Below, in pieces: positions 44,855 through 55,255 of a DNA stretch of 64,000 bases. The translations under genes and the position numbers were made by a program. Below the pieces are notes generated by a model. That model was given only the letters and a program-made list of their open reading frames with translations, was not told the origin of the DNA and ran no database searches. This DNA comes from Chitinophaga sp. XS-30 (GTDB lineage: Bacteria; Bacteroidota; Bacteroidia; Chitinophagales; Chitinophagaceae): positions 4,896,032 through 4,960,031 of the forward strand of contig NZ_CP043006.1 of NCBI RefSeq assembly GCF_008086345.1, written 5' to 3'. Within the stretch, counting starts at the first letter, position 1, and each line of letters begins with the position of its first letter.

Positions 44855-47800
44855 TCAGAAGGTTACGTTCAATCCCGCCACACAGGAAAGGGAATGCGGA
44901 TATACGGCGTAGTCAAAACCAGGCGTGAGGTTGCTCTGGCGGCCGGATACCTCCGGATCCTTGCCGGAATAGTTCGTCCACGTATAAAGGTTCTGTGCCG
45001 ATGCATATATCCTTACACTGTTGATGTTGGCGCGTTTCAGGATGGATGAGGGCAGGTAATATCCGAGCGATACCGTTCTCAGCTTCAGATAAGAACCGTC
45101 TTCCACCACACGGGAAGAATACGCTGCGTTGCCCATACCGCCTGCGCGGAACATGGTGTTGCTGGGGTTCTCCGGCGTCCAGCGGTTGGCGTAGCTGGCA
45201 AACTGGTTCAGGTTCGGATTGTTCACAATACCGCCTTCAAAAACGTAGCGGTTGGCATTGATGATATCGTTGCCGTAAGACCATTGCAGCAATACATTCA
45301 GATCGAAATTGCCGTAACGGAAATTGTTGCTGAAGCCGCCGACATGTTTAGGCAGGCCGCTGCCGATAATGGTATAATCCTGGTTATTCACCTGCAGATC
45401 GCCGTTCAGGTCTTTATACTTTATGTCACCGGGGCGAATGCTCGCTCTTGCCGTGCCATTCGCCGTGATCTCCGGTTTCAGCTGGTAGCTGCCATTGGGC
45501 ATCACATTGAAATCCTCAAACTGGTACACACCTTCGAACACCAGCCCGTACATCTCTCCGAGCGGGCGACCGGTCACGGAAATATAGGGGAACAGGCCGG
45601 AGTATGTAGTATTGAAGAAGGTGCCGGAACCGGAGAGAATGGAAGCCTGCCCTTCTGCCAGGGCCAGTATCTTGTTGCGGTTAAAGCTGATATTGAAATT
45701 GCTGCTCCAGTTGAAATTCTTCTGCTCCACAATCACGGCATTGACCGTAAATTCCAGCCCCTTGTTCTCCAGGCGGCCCACGTTCTTGAAGCCCCGGGAA
45801 CTTTCAATGCCGTGCATGTAAGGCAATGCGGCTTCCAGCAGCAGATCTGTTGTGGTGCGTTTATAGGCGTCCACCGTCAGGCTCAGGCGGCTTTTAAAGA
45901 AAGCCAGGTCAAGCCCGATGTTCGTCTGCTCATTGGTTTCCCATTTCAGGTTGCTGTTGCCGGAAGAAGTGATCACCGAGCCGATAGCCAGCGGGTTGCC
46001 GCCCTGCGAATACCAGTAGTTCATACTGGTCAGCTGCAGTTGCGGCAGATAAGCAAAATCGCCCACCCTGTTATTGCCCGAAGCGCCGTAGCCGATACGG
46101 ATCTTGGCATCGGAAACGAAACGCAGCTCCTTCATGAACTCCTCGCTGCTGAAACGCCATGCTGCCGAAGCGGAAGGAAAGTACCCCCATTTATTGCCAT
46201 CGGAGAATTTGGATGAGCCATCCGTGCGGATGGAGGCAGTGAGCAGGTATTTCGATTTGTAATCGTAATTCAGCCTGGCGAGCAAAGAAGCCATCGTCCA
46301 GCGGGTGCTGCTGGAGGTAAGGGTAACATTGGCCGCCGGTGCGAGGTCGATAGCATCCAGACCGAGGTCTTCATTCGGTATCTGGGTGGCGTACAGCCTG
46401 CGGTCCGAGCGGTTGTTGCCCTGTGCTTCAAAAACGCCCAGCACGGTAATATTGTGTGCATTCGCAATACGCTTGCGGTAAGTGAGCGCATTCTCGCTCC
46501 GCCAGGTGACATTCGGCTCAAAACGAATGGTACCGTTCACGCCCGCGGCACTCCATTTGCTGCCGGATTGCGTTTTGGAGTTATTGAAAATGTTCGTTTC
46601 CCTGTGGATACTATTGATACCTCCGGCTACCCGCAGTGTCAGCTCTTTGGTAAAAGCGTATTCTGCGTAGGCGTTAGCGATGAGATTATTGGTCTTGACA
46701 CGCGTCAGCTGGTTCTCGATGTTCTGCAGCGGGTTCACCCGGTAATCCTGGTTGTTCCCCAGTTCATTGGTAGGGTCATAAAACTGGTCCAGCAGGTCTA
46801 CCGCGCTGTCACGCCCCGCAATACTGGTAGTAGGGCGGTATCCCCATACCGAATACAAGGTGGTGGCAGAAGCATAAAAATTGGTGGCGGACACCGGTAT
46901 GCCGTAGGATTCATTGTAGGCGTAGTTCACATTCACCCCTGTTTTCAGCTTGCTGCTCACCGTCTGGTCCAGCGTGATCCGGCCCTGGTAACGCTTGAAA
47001 CCGCCATTGATGATGATGCCTTTCTGGTTGTTGAAGTTGCCGGAAAGAGAATACCTGGTCTTGTCCGTTCCCCCGCGCACAGAGATATCATGGTTCTGGT
47101 TCTGACCGGTCTGATAGATATAGTCCTGCATATCCAGCGTTTCCCTGTTCCTGTAATCTTCCAGTTTTACGCCGTTGGCGAGATAAACGGAATCGCGGAT
47201 GGCAGGGTTGATCTCCCCTACATAACGCACAAATTCATAAGCGTCCATCAGTTCCACTTTTTCCGGTATCATCTGCCAGCCGTAATAGGCATTGTAATTC
47301 ACCACCGGCGGACCCTGTTTGCCTTTCTTGGTCGTAATAAGGATAACGCCATTGGCACCCCGGGCGCCATAAATGGCCGTTGCCGAAGCGTCTTTCAATA
47401 CGTCGATGGACTCGATATCTGCCGGGCTGATGGCATTGGCATTGGAGCTTTCGGTGGGGAAGCCATCGATCACATACAATGGTGAATTATCCTGTGTGAT
47501 GGAGCCGGCGCCGCGGATCACGATATTGGCAACGGAACCGGGCTGCCCGTCGTTGCTGGCTACTGCCACTCCCGCTACCCGGCCGGCCAGCGCTTCATCG
47601 AATGATTTCACCGGCGCCTTTTCGAAATCCTTCATATTCACGCTGCCCACCGCGCCGGTGAGATCTTTACGGCTTTGCGTGGCATAACCTACCACCACCA
47701 CATCGCTCAATGTACCGGCTTTCTGTTTCAGCCGCACATTATACACGATTTTACCATCTACGGCAGACTCCGCCTTCTCAAAGCCTATAAAAGTAAATAC

Positions 47801-48046
47801 CAGGGTAGCTCCCGGTGCGGCGGCAATGGTGAACCGGCCCGCCGCATCGGTAGCCGTACCGCCTTTTTCATTTTTAATGGTCACCGTTACCCCCTGCAAC
47901 GGTGTGCCCTCATCGTCCAGCACGGTGCCGGTAACATTTTTTTTCTGGGCAAAAAGTAAAAGAGGAAAGAGTAGCATCCATATGATCCCTCCAAAGAGCT
48001 TGATAGAAAAACGCGAATTTTCTACATCAATTTTCAGCAATTGCAT
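44855..48046 (-). CDS. SusC/RagA TonB-dependent transporter of the PL8 locus
   Basis: The 1063-residue outer-membrane protein has a signal anchor at 18-33, a carboxypeptidase-regulatory-like domain (about 36-115) and a plug ('LSDVVVVGYATQSRKDLTGAVGSVN', 'PLYVIDGFPTES', 'AISPADIESIDVLKDASATAIYGARGANGVILITTKKG'). A long barrel follows, ending in an aromatic residue (LNVTF). It has no STN domain, consistent with control by the hybrid two-component regulator encoded divergently rather than by an ECF sigma. It imports uronic-acid oligosaccharides released by the PL8 lyase. It is the first gene of the minus-strand operon. Confidence 0.95.
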   Translation of the reverse strand: MQLLKIDVENSRFSIKLFGGIIWMLLFPLLLFAQKKNVTGTVLDDEGTPLQGVTVTIKNEKGGTATDAAGRFTIAAAPGATLVFTFIGFEKAESAVDGKIVYNVRLKQKAGTLSDVVVVGYATQSRKDLTGAVGSVNMKDFEKAPVKSFDEALAGRVAGVAVASNDGQPGSVANIVIRGAGSITQDNSPLYVIDGFPTESSNANAISPADIESIDVLKDASATAIYGARGANGVILITTKKGKQGPPVVNYNAYYGWQMIPEKVELMDAYEFVRYVGEINPAIRDSVYLANGVKLEDYRNRETLDMQDYIYQTGQNQNHDISVRGGTDKTRYSLSGNFNNQKGIIINGGFKRYQGRITLDQTVSSKLKTGVNVNYAYNESYGIPVSATNFYASATTLYSVWGYRPTTSIAGRDSAVDLLDQFYDPTNELGNNQDYRVNPLQNIENQLTRVKTNNLIANAYAEYAFTKELTLRVAGGINSIHRETNIFNNSKTQSGSKWSAAGVNGTIRFEPNVTWRSENALTYRKRIANAHNITVLGVFEAQGNNRSDRRLYATQIPNEDLGLDAIDLAPAANVTLTSSSTRWTMASLLARLNYDYKSKYLLTASIRTDGSSKFSDGNKWGYFPSASAAWRFSSEEFMKELRFVSDAKIRIGYGASGNNRVGDFAYLPQLQLTSMNYWYSQGGNPLAIGSVITSSGNSNLKWETNEQTNIGLDLAFFKSRLSLTVDAYKRTTTDLLLEAALPYMHGIESSRGFKNVGRLENKGLEFTVNAVIVEQKNFNWSSNFNISFNRNKILALAEGQASILSGSGTFFNTTYSGLFPYISVTGRPLGEMYGLVFEGVYQFEDFNVMPNGSYQLKPEITANGTARASIRPGDIKYKDLNGDLQVNNQDYTIIGSGLPKHVGGFSNNFRYGNFDLNVLLQWSYGNDIINANRYVFEGGIVNNPNLNQFASYANRWTPENPSNTMFRAGGMGNAAYSSRVVEDGSYLKLRTVSLGYYLPSSILKRANINSVRIYASAQNLYTWTNYSGKDPEVSGRQSNLTPGFDYAVYPHSLSCVAGLNVTF

Positions 48047-48270
48047 ATCAGAAAGTTTAGTGGAACGGTTGAATTTGGTTGAATTGGTTGATCCTTGCCG
48101 TACAAATATGTAGTTACCGGAGGGGAAGACGGGGGGAGTATCGTAAATGATTAGGGGGAATATTATAAACGTCTTGTAATAAATTGATTATCAATATGCT
48201 GAAAAATCAGGTTTTTACAAAAAACACCCTCCGGGAAATGAAAAAGTAGCATCAATGCTTATATTTAGGT

Positions 48271-51200
48271 ATGATTTTCCGGCGTGGGGCTTTTATCAAC
48301 CTGATCATTTTATGGGTATTCGGGAATGTTGCGGGGCAGAACATTGCTTTCAATCACCTGATGGTGGAGCATGGCCTGTCCCATAACGCGGTGCTGTCCA
48401 TTGCGCAGGACAACCGCGGATTCATGTGGTACGGCACCCGTTACGGCCTGAACCGGTTCGACGGGCAGCGCTTCAGGATATACAGAACACAGCCGGATGA
48501 TAGCACCAGCCTGTCCGACAACCTTGTGCTGTCTGTTTTCTCCTCTTCCCGGAACGGCCTTCTGGCCGGCACTACACGGGGACTGAACCGGTATATCCCT
48601 GAAAAGGATGCTTTTGAACGGATACCCGTGTACCCCGGCGCACAACAGGCCGGCATCTTTTCCATTATGGAAGACAGCAAAGGCAGACTGTGGCTGGGCA
48701 CATTATCCGGACTCTTCATGCAGCCGGATACGGGAAGGACGGCCTTTACCACGCTGCCGGGAGTGGAAGTGGCCGGAAATATGGTGCGCTGCGTGCTGGA
48801 AGACCGGAAAGGCAACTTCTGGGTAGGCACCAATAACGGCCTCACCCTGTTAACGGAAACCAGCGGCCGGTTCACGGCCGAAACCTTCCGGCATGAAGAA
48901 GGGAACCCGGCGAGCCTGCCCATGAACTATGTGGCCACCATTGCGGAAGACCAGACCGGCAGGATATGGATCGGTACGCAGACCGGCGGTGTCTGCCTGT
49001 TCGACCCGGAAAAACGCGTGTTCACCCGCCTCGTTCGCCCCGCTATCGTGAATAATATTGTCCGCCGGATCATCGTTGACCGTTCGGGAAAGATATGGAT
49101 CGGCACACAGGAAGGCCTGAGCCTGATAGACCCGGTCACCCAAACGGCCACAGCCTACCAGCATAACCCCGGCAACAAAAAAAGCCTGAGCCAGAACTCC
49201 GTTCACAGCCTTTTTGAAGATAACAGCGGCTCCATCTGGATCGGCACTTACTTCGGCGGGGTGAACATGATACATTCCTACGGCACCTATTTCACCATCT
49301 GGCAGAACGGGGCCGCCCGTTCCGGCATCAGCAACAACGTGGTCAGCAGCATCGTGGAAGACGAACAGCAGCACCTGTGGATCGGTACGGAAGGCGGAGG
49401 GCTGAATCATCTCGACAGGGAAAGCGGGACCGTTACCTGGTATAAACATGATCCGGCCAACCCCGGCAGCATAGGCTCCAACCTGATAAAAGTGGTGTAT
49501 GAGGATGGTGATCATAATATATGGGCAGGCACACACGGCGGCGGGCTCAATCTCCTGCAGAAAGACCGGCGGTTTAAAAAGTTCTTTTATAATAACAAAG
49601 ATCCGCAAACCTTCGCACTGGAAGTCACCGCCCTGCTGGAAGATACCGAAGGGCGCTTCTGGGTAGGCACCAATACCGGCCTGCACCTCATGCATCGCAA
49701 CGGGCATTCCCTGGAAAAGATGCAGGATTCCGGCAAAGCCGGTATCGCGGCAGACCGGTCTATCCGCTATCTGCTCCAGGATTCCCGCCGCAGAATATGG
49801 ATCGGCACCACCCTCGGCCTGTACGCTTTTACCGGCGATACTCTGCAAACGGTGCACAGGAACTGTTACGTCAATTCCATACAGGAAGATCACCGCGGCA
49901 ACATCTGGGTAAGCCTGTATTATGGGGGGCTGGCAAAGTACACGGCGGACCTGCAGCAGATGACGCTCTACACGGAAAAAGACGGCCTGCCCAATAATAA
50001 TGTCATGGGCTTGCTGGAGGATGATCAGCGGAACCTCTGGATCAGCACGGACAACGGCCTCGTGAAATTCGATCCGGGACAGCAAAATTTCCAGACCTAC
50101 ACTACCAGCGATGGCATTGCCGGGAATGATTTCAATTACAATTCTTTTCTGAAAGACAGCCGGGGGGAATTTTTCTTCGGCGGGTACAATGGCATGACCA
50201 GTTTCTTTCCGGCAAAGATCATCGCCAATAAATACTCCGCTCCCATCGTGTTCACGGGCCTGCGCCTGTTCAACGAACCCGTAGGCATCGGTCGGGAAGA
50301 CGGACTGCTGCAGCAGGACATCGGGCTTACGCCGAGCCTGCGCTTCCGGCACGACCAGGAAGTGTTCACCATAGAATTTGCCTTGCTGAACTATATCAAA
50401 AGCAACAAGAACCGCTATGCCTACCGGCTGGAAGGCGCGGACCGCGACTGGATCGAAACCGGGAACCCTGCCGTGACCTATACCAACCTGGCCCCCGGCA
50501 GCTACACCTTTTGGGTAAAAGGCGCGAATAACGACGGCATCTGGAGTGAGCCCGCGCGGCTGGACATCCGTGTACTGCCGCCCTTCTGGCGCACCTGGTG
50601 GGCCTACGGGATTTATGCGGTACTGCTGGCCGCCATGTTCTTCCTGCTGATCCGGTTCATCTTTCTCCGCGCACTCCTGCGCAAAGAAGAAGAGCTGCAC
50701 CAGGTGAAGCTGAACTTTTTCACGCACGTTTCCCACGAGATCCGTACGCACCTCACCCTGCTGATGGCCCCCGTGGAAAAAATGAGCGGAACGCTGAAGA
50801 AGAACGATCCCCTGCAACAACCGCTCTCCCAGGTCCGCAACAACGCCAACCGCCTGCTGAAACTGGTGAGCGAACTGATGGATTTCCGGAAAGCGGAAAC
50901 CCGTCACCTGAACCTGCATGTACAGCAGGAGGACCTGGTCCCTTTCCTGGAAGATATCCTGGCCAGCTTCGGGGAGCTGTCGCAACGCCGCGGTATCCGG
51001 TCATCTTTCACGCACGACCGGCATGAAGCGCCGGCGTACTTCGACCGGGAGCAGCTGGACAAGGTTTTCTTCAATCTCCTGAGCAATGCCTTCAAATTCA
51101 CGCCGGACGGCGGCAGCGTGCGTTTGCACCTCTCATCCGGGCGGAATGCTTATACTGTGACCGTAACGGATAATGGCCGGGGCATTGCACCGCAGTACCT

Positions 51201-52269
51201 GGACAAGCTGTTCAATAACTTTTTCCAGGTGGACGACCATGGATTGCAAAATACCGGTTACGGCATCGGCCTGGCCCTCTCCCGCAACATCACGGAATTG
51301 CACAAAGGAAAGCTGACAGTGGACAGCGAGCCGGCCACCGCCACACAGGAAGGCCGCACGACCTTTACCGTCACCTTGCTGCAGGGAAAGCAGCATTTCG
51401 AAGGAGCGCGGCATGTAATGCTGGAAACAGCAGAGACGCCGGAACCGGTGGAGACGCCGCCCCAATCGCCGCAGGTGGAGGAAAAACCCTCCCGGCAACA
51501 TTTTACCATACATATTGTGGAAGACAATCCGGAACTGCGGGCGCTCGTCCGCCAGACCTTCGGTGACCGCTACCAAGTGCTGGAAAGCGCGAACGGCGCG
51601 GAAGGCCTGGCACTCGCCACCGCACAGATACCGGATCTCGTGATCAGTGATGTGATGATGCCTGAAATGGACGGCCTCAGCTTCTGCTATCAGCTCAAGA
51701 CCGATGAGCGCACCAGCCACATCCCCGTCATCCTGCTGACCGCCAAAAGCTCGCAGGAAGATCATGTGAGCGGCCTGGAAACCGGGGCCGACCTCTATCT
51801 GACCAAACCTTTCAGCACCAGGGTACTGGAACTGAACGTGAGGAACCTGCTGGCCTCCCGGGAAAAGATGCGCCGCCGGTTCAGCCGCCAATTGCAGACC
51901 GGCAGCCAGCCCGTTGCGGGAGACGCTGTGCCCAACACGGTAGACACCGCCTTCCTCGAAAAGGTCATCCAGCTGGTGGATGAGCATATGGACGACCCGG
52001 AATTCGGGGTGGATATGCTAGCCCGCAAGGTAGCCATGAGCCAGCCCGTGCTGTATAAAAAGCTCAAAGCCCTCACCAATATGTCCGTTAACGACTTCAT
52101 CAAATCCCTCCGCCTGAAGAAAGCCGCCGGCCTCATCCGCCGGAAACAGCATACGGTGTATGAAGTGGCTTATATGGTGGGGTATAACGACCGTAAATAT
52201 TTCAGCCGCGAGTTCAAGAAACAATACGGAAAAACGCCCACCGACTTCGCCGCGGCACCCGACTTATAA
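48271..52269 (+). CDS. hybrid two-component system sensor/regulator (HTCS)
   Basis: The 1332-residue protein has a signal peptide (about 1-23) and a periplasmic two-component-regulator propeller of 14 or so blades (about 25-690; repeated 'D-x-x-G-x-I/L-W-I-G-T' motifs). A Y_Y_Y domain (about 695-770), a transmembrane helix (about 780-800) and HisKA follow. HisKA has His822 in 'SHEIRTHLTLL'; His827 replaces the usual Pro. Next come HATPase_c (about 930-1045, 'DNGRG', 'GYGIGLALS'), a receiver domain with Asp1127 ('VISDVMMPEMDG') and a C-terminal AraC HTH (about 1225-1330). Such proteins bind oligosaccharides in the periplasm and directly activate the adjacent locus. The 224-bp gap to susC is the shared divergent promoter region. 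Confidence 0.95.
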   Translation: MIFRRGAFINLIILWVFGNVAGQNIAFNHLMVEHGLSHNAVLSIAQDNRGFMWYGTRYGLNRFDGQRFRIYRTQPDDSTSLSDNLVLSVFSSSRNGLLAGTTRGLNRYIPEKDAFERIPVYPGAQQAGIFSIMEDSKGRLWLGTLSGLFMQPDTGRTAFTTLPGVEVAGNMVRCVLEDRKGNFWVGTNNGLTLLTETSGRFTAETFRHEEGNPASLPMNYVATIAEDQTGRIWIGTQTGGVCLFDPEKRVFTRLVRPAIVNNIVRRIIVDRSGKIWIGTQEGLSLIDPVTQTATAYQHNPGNKKSLSQNSVHSLFEDNSGSIWIGTYFGGVNMIHSYGTYFTIWQNGAARSGISNNVVSSIVEDEQQHLWIGTEGGGLNHLDRESGTVTWYKHDPANPGSIGSNLIKVVYEDGDHNIWAGTHGGGLNLLQKDRRFKKFFYNNKDPQTFALEVTALLEDTEGRFWVGTNTGLHLMHRNGHSLEKMQDSGKAGIAADRSIRYLLQDSRRRIWIGTTLGLYAFTGDTLQTVHRNCYVNSIQEDHRGNIWVSLYYGGLAKYTADLQQMTLYTEKDGLPNNNVMGLLEDDQRNLWISTDNGLVKFDPGQQNFQTYTTSDGIAGNDFNYNSFLKDSRGEFFFGGYNGMTSFFPAKIIANKYSAPIVFTGLRLFNEPVGIGREDGLLQQDIGLTPSLRFRHDQEVFTIEFALLNYIKSNKNRYAYRLEGADRDWIETGNPAVTYTNLAPGSYTFWVKGANNDGIWSEPARLDIRVLPPFWRTWWAYGIYAVLLAAMFFLLIRFIFLRALLRKEEELHQVKLNFFTHVSHEIRTHLTLLMAPVEKMSGTLKKNDPLQQPLSQVRNNANRLLKLVSELMDFRKAETRHLNLHVQQEDLVPFLEDILASFGELSQRRGIRSSFTHDRHEAPAYFDREQLDKVFFNLLSNAFKFTPDGGSVRLHLSSGRNAYTVTVTDNGRGIAPQYLDKLFNNFFQVDDHGLQNTGYGIGLALSRNITELHKGKLTVDSEPATATQEGRTTFTVTLLQGKQHFEGARHVMLETAETPEPVETPPQSPQVEEKPSRQHFTIHIVEDNPELRALVRQTFGDRYQVLESANGAEGLALATAQIPDLVISDVMMPEMDGLSFCYQLKTDERTSHIPVILLTAKSSQEDHVSGLETGADLYLTKPFSTRVLELNVRNLLASREKMRRRFSRQLQTGSQPVAGDAVPNTVDTAFLEKVIQLVDEHMDDPEFGVDMLARKVAMSQPVLYKKLKALTNMSVNDFIKSLRLKKAAGLIRRKQHTVYEVAYMVGYNDRKYFSREFKKQYGKTPTDFAAAPDL

Positions 52270-52360
52270 TAATCCCCCCCTTTAGTCGGGATATTCACCC
52301 CTCCCCCGCGGGATTGTTCCTTACATTTAATGTTATATCCACGAACCAAAGTCAACCACT

Positions 52361-55255
52361 ATGAAACGAACACTACTCGTCCTCTCCTGCCTGTTTTTAT
52401 GTATGATGCCATCCAGGGCACAAACGGAATACCATACCATTATGGAGCGCATCCGCACGGATCAGCTGGCCATGGTATCCAATGTCACCACGCTGGACAA
52501 CGGGGTCACCAGCACCCTCGCCACCCTGCAGACCAACGGCTCCTGGCCGGACGTGAACTATACCTACAGCTCCACCACCTACACGGCAAATGTGCATCTG
52601 ACCAGGGTAAAGAACTTCGTGCTGGCCTATTCCCACACCGCCAGCACCCATTATCACAGCACTACCCTTTTCAATGCCATCAGCAGCAGCCTGGGGTATT
52701 GGGATACGGCAGACCCGCAAAGCTGGAACTGGTACCATAACCAGATATCCAACCCGCAGATGCTGGGGGAAATCCTCATCCTGCTGGAAGCCGCCCCGCT
52801 TTCCCTGTCCACCACCCTCCGCAGCAACCTGTTATCCCAGATGAACAGGGGCAACCCCGCTGCACAGACCGGCGCCAACAAACTGGATGTGGCCACACAC
52901 TTCATCTATCGCGCCTGCCTGACGGCGGACAGTGTGTTGATGCAGACCGGGGTAAGCGAAGCCTTTTATCCCATCTCGCTCACTACCCAGGAAGGCATGC
53001 AGCACGACCTGTCTTATCAGCAGCACGGCCCGCAGCTGTACATGTTCGGCTACGGCTTCGTATTCGTTGGCGGGGAGGTAAAGATCGCCTACTACCTGCG
53101 CGGCACCTCCTATGCGTTATCCGGCAGCCAGTTATCCCTTTTCAGTGATTTTGTGCGTAATGCCTACCTGAAAGTGATGCGCGGCCGGTATATCGATTTC
53201 AGTGTAAATGGCCGCAGCATCAGCCGGGTGAACAACATGGGCCAGTCCGGCGTAGCCTCGCAGCTGACCAAGCTGAAAGCGCTGGATACGGCCTACACCG
53301 CTGCTTACGATCAGGCCATTGCCCGCATCCAGAACAGCCAGCCGCCTTCTTATATGATAACGCCAACGCATACGCATTTCTGGCGATCCGATTATACCGT
53401 ACACCACCGGCCGGGGTATTTCTTCGGCCTCCGCAATGTATCCACCCGCACGTCCAAATCGGAGAACGGGAATGGGGAGAACCTGAAGGGATATTACCTG
53501 TCTGAAGGCGCCACCAATATTGCGGTAAGCGGCAGCGAGTATCTGAATATCTTCCCGGTATGGGACTGGGCCAGGATTCCCGGCACCACTACGCCTTACA
53601 TCACCACTTTCCCGCTGCGGGCAGCCTGGGGCGGCAATTACGGCACTTCCACGTTCTCCGGCGGCGTATCCGATTCGCTTTACGGCGTTACCGCGCTGGC
53701 CTTTTCCGATTACAATACCCAGGCCCGGAAAGCCTGGTTCTTCTTCGATAACGAGATCGTTTGCCTCGGCGCCAATATCAACTCCACCGCCGCCCAGGCC
53801 ATTAATACAACGGTGAACCAGTGCCTGCTGAGCGGCAACGTCACCGTGTCTGCAAACGGCACGGAAAGCACGCTTTCCATGGGTGCGCACAGCTACAATA
53901 ATAACCTGAAATGGGTATCGCATAACGGCATCGGCTACTATTTTCCCGCCGGAGGCAACATACAGTTGAGCAACCAGGCCCGTACCGGCACCTGGAGCAG
54001 CATCAACAACGGCGGCGCCACCACAACGCAAAATATGAATGTTTTTACGCTGTGGTTCGATCATGGCGTACAACCGGCAAACGGCAGCTATGCCTACTAC
54101 GTGTTGCCCGGCCAGCACATGCCGTCCTACGACACTACCGCTGTACGCGTATTACAGAACGATGCGGATATACAGGCCGTGCGGCACACCGGTCTCAACA
54201 ACTGGCAGCTGGCTTTCTACAAAGCCGGCACTTTCAGTCAGGATTCCGTGACCATTACGGCAGACAGACCCTGCGCACTGATGTTGAAACAAGTAGGCAG
54301 TACCAGCGTCACCGTGTCTGTGGCGGACCCTTCACAGTCTTCTCTCCCGGTCAATCTTTACCTCAATCTCCCCGGCATCCCGCAGACACGCCACCTGGCC
54401 TGTACGCTGCCCTCCGGCCCGACAGCAGGATCTACCGCCACTTTCCAGGTGAATCTTTCCACACCGGTCTATCAACCCTCGCTCGTCACTGCAATAGCAG
54501 ACGCTTACGTTCGGAACGGCAGCTATGCGGGAACGAACTACGGTTCCGTTACCTCGCTGGTGATTAAGAAGGATACAGAAGGTTACGCCCGTGAAGTGTA
54601 CCTGAAATTCAACATCACCGATATTCCTTCTACTACAGACAATGTGAAGCTGCGTTTATATGTGCCTTATGCCAACACCGGCATCGCTGCCGTGCCATGG
54701 ATATTGCAGTACGTCAGCAACGACAGCTGGACGGAATCCGGCATTAACTGGAACAATAAACCCATCGGCACATCCGCCATAGATACGGTAACCGGCAGGC
54801 CTGCAGGCAATTATGCGGAATGGGACGTTACCGCTATCGCATTATCGCAGCAACTGGCGGACGGCATCCTTTCACTCAGGGTGATCTCCGATGCTACCGG
54901 CAGTACAACGGATGCGTCATTCAGCTCGCGCGAGACGGCGAATACGGACTTCCGGCCTGTGCTCGTTTGCACCAGCGGGTCTTCTTTTCTGTCCAGTCTT
55001 CCTGCTGTGAAATCCGCCGCATCGTCCGCCGTCAGTATCTATCCCAACCCCACGCAGGGATCTGTGCGGGTGGAAACGGACAAGCTTTACCGCAGGGCGG
55101 CAGTGCTGGATATCAGCGGCAGGCTGATCAGCCTCGAAGAGTTGGGGGGCCGCAAACGCTTTGAGCTGGACCTGCGGCATGTGAAACCCGGGGTGTACAC
55201 GCTGCAGCTGAGCGGGGACGGGGAACCTGTGGTGAAAAAGATCGTCAAGCTTTGA
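52361..55255 (+). CDS. polysaccharide lyase family 8, chondroitinase-AC-like, T9SS-secreted
   Basis: The 964-residue protein has a signal peptide (MKRTLLVLSCLFLCMMPSRAQ). The helical PL8 domain and central beta domain run to about 690 and recall Pedobacter heparinus chondroitinase AC throughout. Catalytic residues are in place: Asn173 ('TGANKLDVATHF'), His222 and Tyr231 ('QQHGPQLYMFGYG'), Arg in 'NGRSISR' and Glu in 'GNGENLKGYYLSEGATNI'. A DNRLRE-type beta domain follows (about 705-870: 'DAYVRNGSYAGTNYGSV', 'VYLKFNITDIPS'). The C-terminal T9SS sorting domain starts at SIYPNPT. It cleaves beta-1,4 bonds next to uronic acid in hyaluronan or chondroitin by elimination. Its 3' end is tandemly repeated. 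Confidence 0.94.
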   Translation: MKRTLLVLSCLFLCMMPSRAQTEYHTIMERIRTDQLAMVSNVTTLDNGVTSTLATLQTNGSWPDVNYTYSSTTYTANVHLTRVKNFVLAYSHTASTHYHSTTLFNAISSSLGYWDTADPQSWNWYHNQISNPQMLGEILILLEAAPLSLSTTLRSNLLSQMNRGNPAAQTGANKLDVATHFIYRACLTADSVLMQTGVSEAFYPISLTTQEGMQHDLSYQQHGPQLYMFGYGFVFVGGEVKIAYYLRGTSYALSGSQLSLFSDFVRNAYLKVMRGRYIDFSVNGRSISRVNNMGQSGVASQLTKLKALDTAYTAAYDQAIARIQNSQPPSYMITPTHTHFWRSDYTVHHRPGYFFGLRNVSTRTSKSENGNGENLKGYYLSEGATNIAVSGSEYLNIFPVWDWARIPGTTTPYITTFPLRAAWGGNYGTSTFSGGVSDSLYGVTALAFSDYNTQARKAWFFFDNEIVCLGANINSTAAQAINTTVNQCLLSGNVTVSANGTESTLSMGAHSYNNNLKWVSHNGIGYYFPAGGNIQLSNQARTGTWSSINNGGATTTQNMNVFTLWFDHGVQPANGSYAYYVLPGQHMPSYDTTAVRVLQNDADIQAVRHTGLNNWQLAFYKAGTFSQDSVTITADRPCALMLKQVGSTSVTVSVADPSQSSLPVNLYLNLPGIPQTRHLACTLPSGPTAGSTATFQVNLSTPVYQPSLVTAIADAYVRNGSYAGTNYGSVTSLVIKKDTEGYAREVYLKFNITDIPSTTDNVKLRLYVPYANTGIAAVPWILQYVSNDSWTESGINWNNKPIGTSAIDTVTGRPAGNYAEWDVTAIALSQQLADGILSLRVISDATGSTTDASFSSRETANTDFRPVLVCTSGSSFLSSLPAVKSAASSAVSIYPNPTQGSVRVETDKLYRRAAVLDISGRLISLEELGGRKRFELDLRHVKPGVYTLQLSGDGEPVVKKIVKL

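Noticed and set aside
45284..47485. Long plus-strand ORFs opposite susC
   Set aside because: Antisense shadows; the minus-strand SusC frame is full length and has all family motifs.
48850..50985. 711-codon minus-strand ORF opposite the hybrid sensor
   Set aside because: Its repeats mirror the propeller repeats of the real gene on the other strand.
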